From Bacteroidales bacterium (GTDB lineage: Bacteria; Bacteroidota; Bacteroidia; Bacteroidales; Prolixibacteraceae): a DNA stretch of 64,000 nucleotides. The translations under genes and the position numbers were made by a program. The notes below the pieces were generated by a model that worked only from the letters and a program-made list of their open reading frames with translations, was not told the DNA's origin and ran no database searches. Of the stretch, positions 63,675 to 64,000 are shown one piece after another (the stretch's first letter is position 1; the number at the start of each line of letters is the position of its first letter). Where the stretch lies: the NCBI GenBank assembly GCA_012729335.1, contig JAAYDJ010000036.1, positions 108,290 through 172,289 of the forward strand. The letters are read 5' to 3'.

Positions 63675-64000
63675 GGATCAATAGCATGATAATGCGTTAT
63701 TTAACAAAGCGGATGCCGGTCTGCCCGCAGCGACCGGAGCGGTTCCGTGAGCAGCTGGTGCTTTTCCGGGTAAGTCTGGTGCATTTCCAGGTAAGTCTGG
63801 TGCATTTCCGGGAGTGGCAATACACGGGTTCGGTTTCATAGGACAAATGGTTTTTGGTTTGTCTGCATTACTATATAGGGACGAAGGAGACAAAACCCTT
63901 AGCCGTGATATAAAAAAAACGAAAAAAATGTGGCTCATGGTAATTTTACGGGAGGGGACCCCATGGGCATGTCAGGGATTCAGTTCAGCGTGGGAACCCC
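63675..64000. other. Region upstream of fecR, including possible ECF-type promoter
   Basis: 326 bp with no recognisable gene. On the - strand GGGTTTTGTCTCC followed by TCGTCCCTATATAG at ~63870-63900 could be an ECF-type promoter, but the box is a guess by appearance. A proline-rich 53-codon frame (63678-63839, -) consists partly of 21-bp repeats and is weak. A + strand frame from 63928 is open to the edge but too short to judge. Confidence 0.3.
63757..63817. repeat. 21-bp tandem repeat upstream of fecR
   Basis: Two full units of GGTGCNTTTCCNGGTAAGTC plus T, and a third diverging after GGTGCATTTCCGGGA. In the - strand frame it reads PGNAPDL repeats. Confidence 0.8.

Overview
The window comes from a member of the Bacteroidota, most likely a free-living or environmental Bacteroidales-type genome with fairly GC-rich DNA. 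The evidence is a FecR-SusC-SusD operon, a PorP/SprF protein, three secreted proteins with type IX secretion (T9SS) C-terminal domains, many Bacteroidota-style lipoproteins, a dense set of carbohydrate-active enzymes, and a few TAnnTTTG promoter-like sites. I saw no rRNA, tRNA, CRISPR array, transposase, integrase or plasmid gene. Names below rest on motif and family recognition, not on a search.

Left part (1-33.6 kb, mostly + strand). The window opens inside the 3' end of a GH127-type beta-L-arabinofuranosidase gene. Next comes a PorP/SprF gene convergent with a large PKD-containing type B T9SS cargo gene (- strand). A long + strand run of polysaccharide-degradation genes follows: CE1 esterase, GH3, Tat-exported type B carboxylesterase, GH3, GH3, GH5, GH95 and GH105. 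A three-gene RND efflux operon (adaptor, pump, TolC) sits inside this run. Then come a calpain-like cysteine peptidase, an isoaspartyl peptidase/asparaginase, an MBL-fold hydrolase and a T9SS-exported clan GH-A glycosidase. The enzyme mix fits trimming of decorated hemicellulose or pectin (arabinose, fucose, glucose/xylose, acyl esters and unsaturated uronate), but no SusC/SusD pair lies beside this block.

Middle (33.6-45 kb, - strand): a 2046-residue alpha-2-macroglobulin with an intact CSEQ thioester motif, a secreted DUF6263-like protein, an M28 aminopeptidase and a secreted beta-helix protein. Right part (45-64 kb): an OmpA-family protein, a lipoprotein sulfatase, a 1414-residue T9SS type A cargo, a secreted YiiX-like permuted NlpC/P60 hydrolase, two small lipoproteins, a DUF5009-type membrane acyltransferase, and the FecR-SusC-SusD operon. 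No sigma-factor gene is visible next to fecR.

The most unusual content is repetitive DNA at gene ends and starts. A 115-167 bp dispersed element occurs three times. Two copies end exactly at the ATG of an exported protein (carboxylesterase and alpha-2-macroglobulin). One copy carries an intact 45-codon ORF whose stop overlaps the next start. There are also two heptanucleotide arrays, a 15-copy 24-bp minisatellite that includes the stop codon of the GH105 gene, a 47-bp tandem repeat that duplicates the end of the acyltransferase gene, and a 21-bp repeat upstream of fecR.
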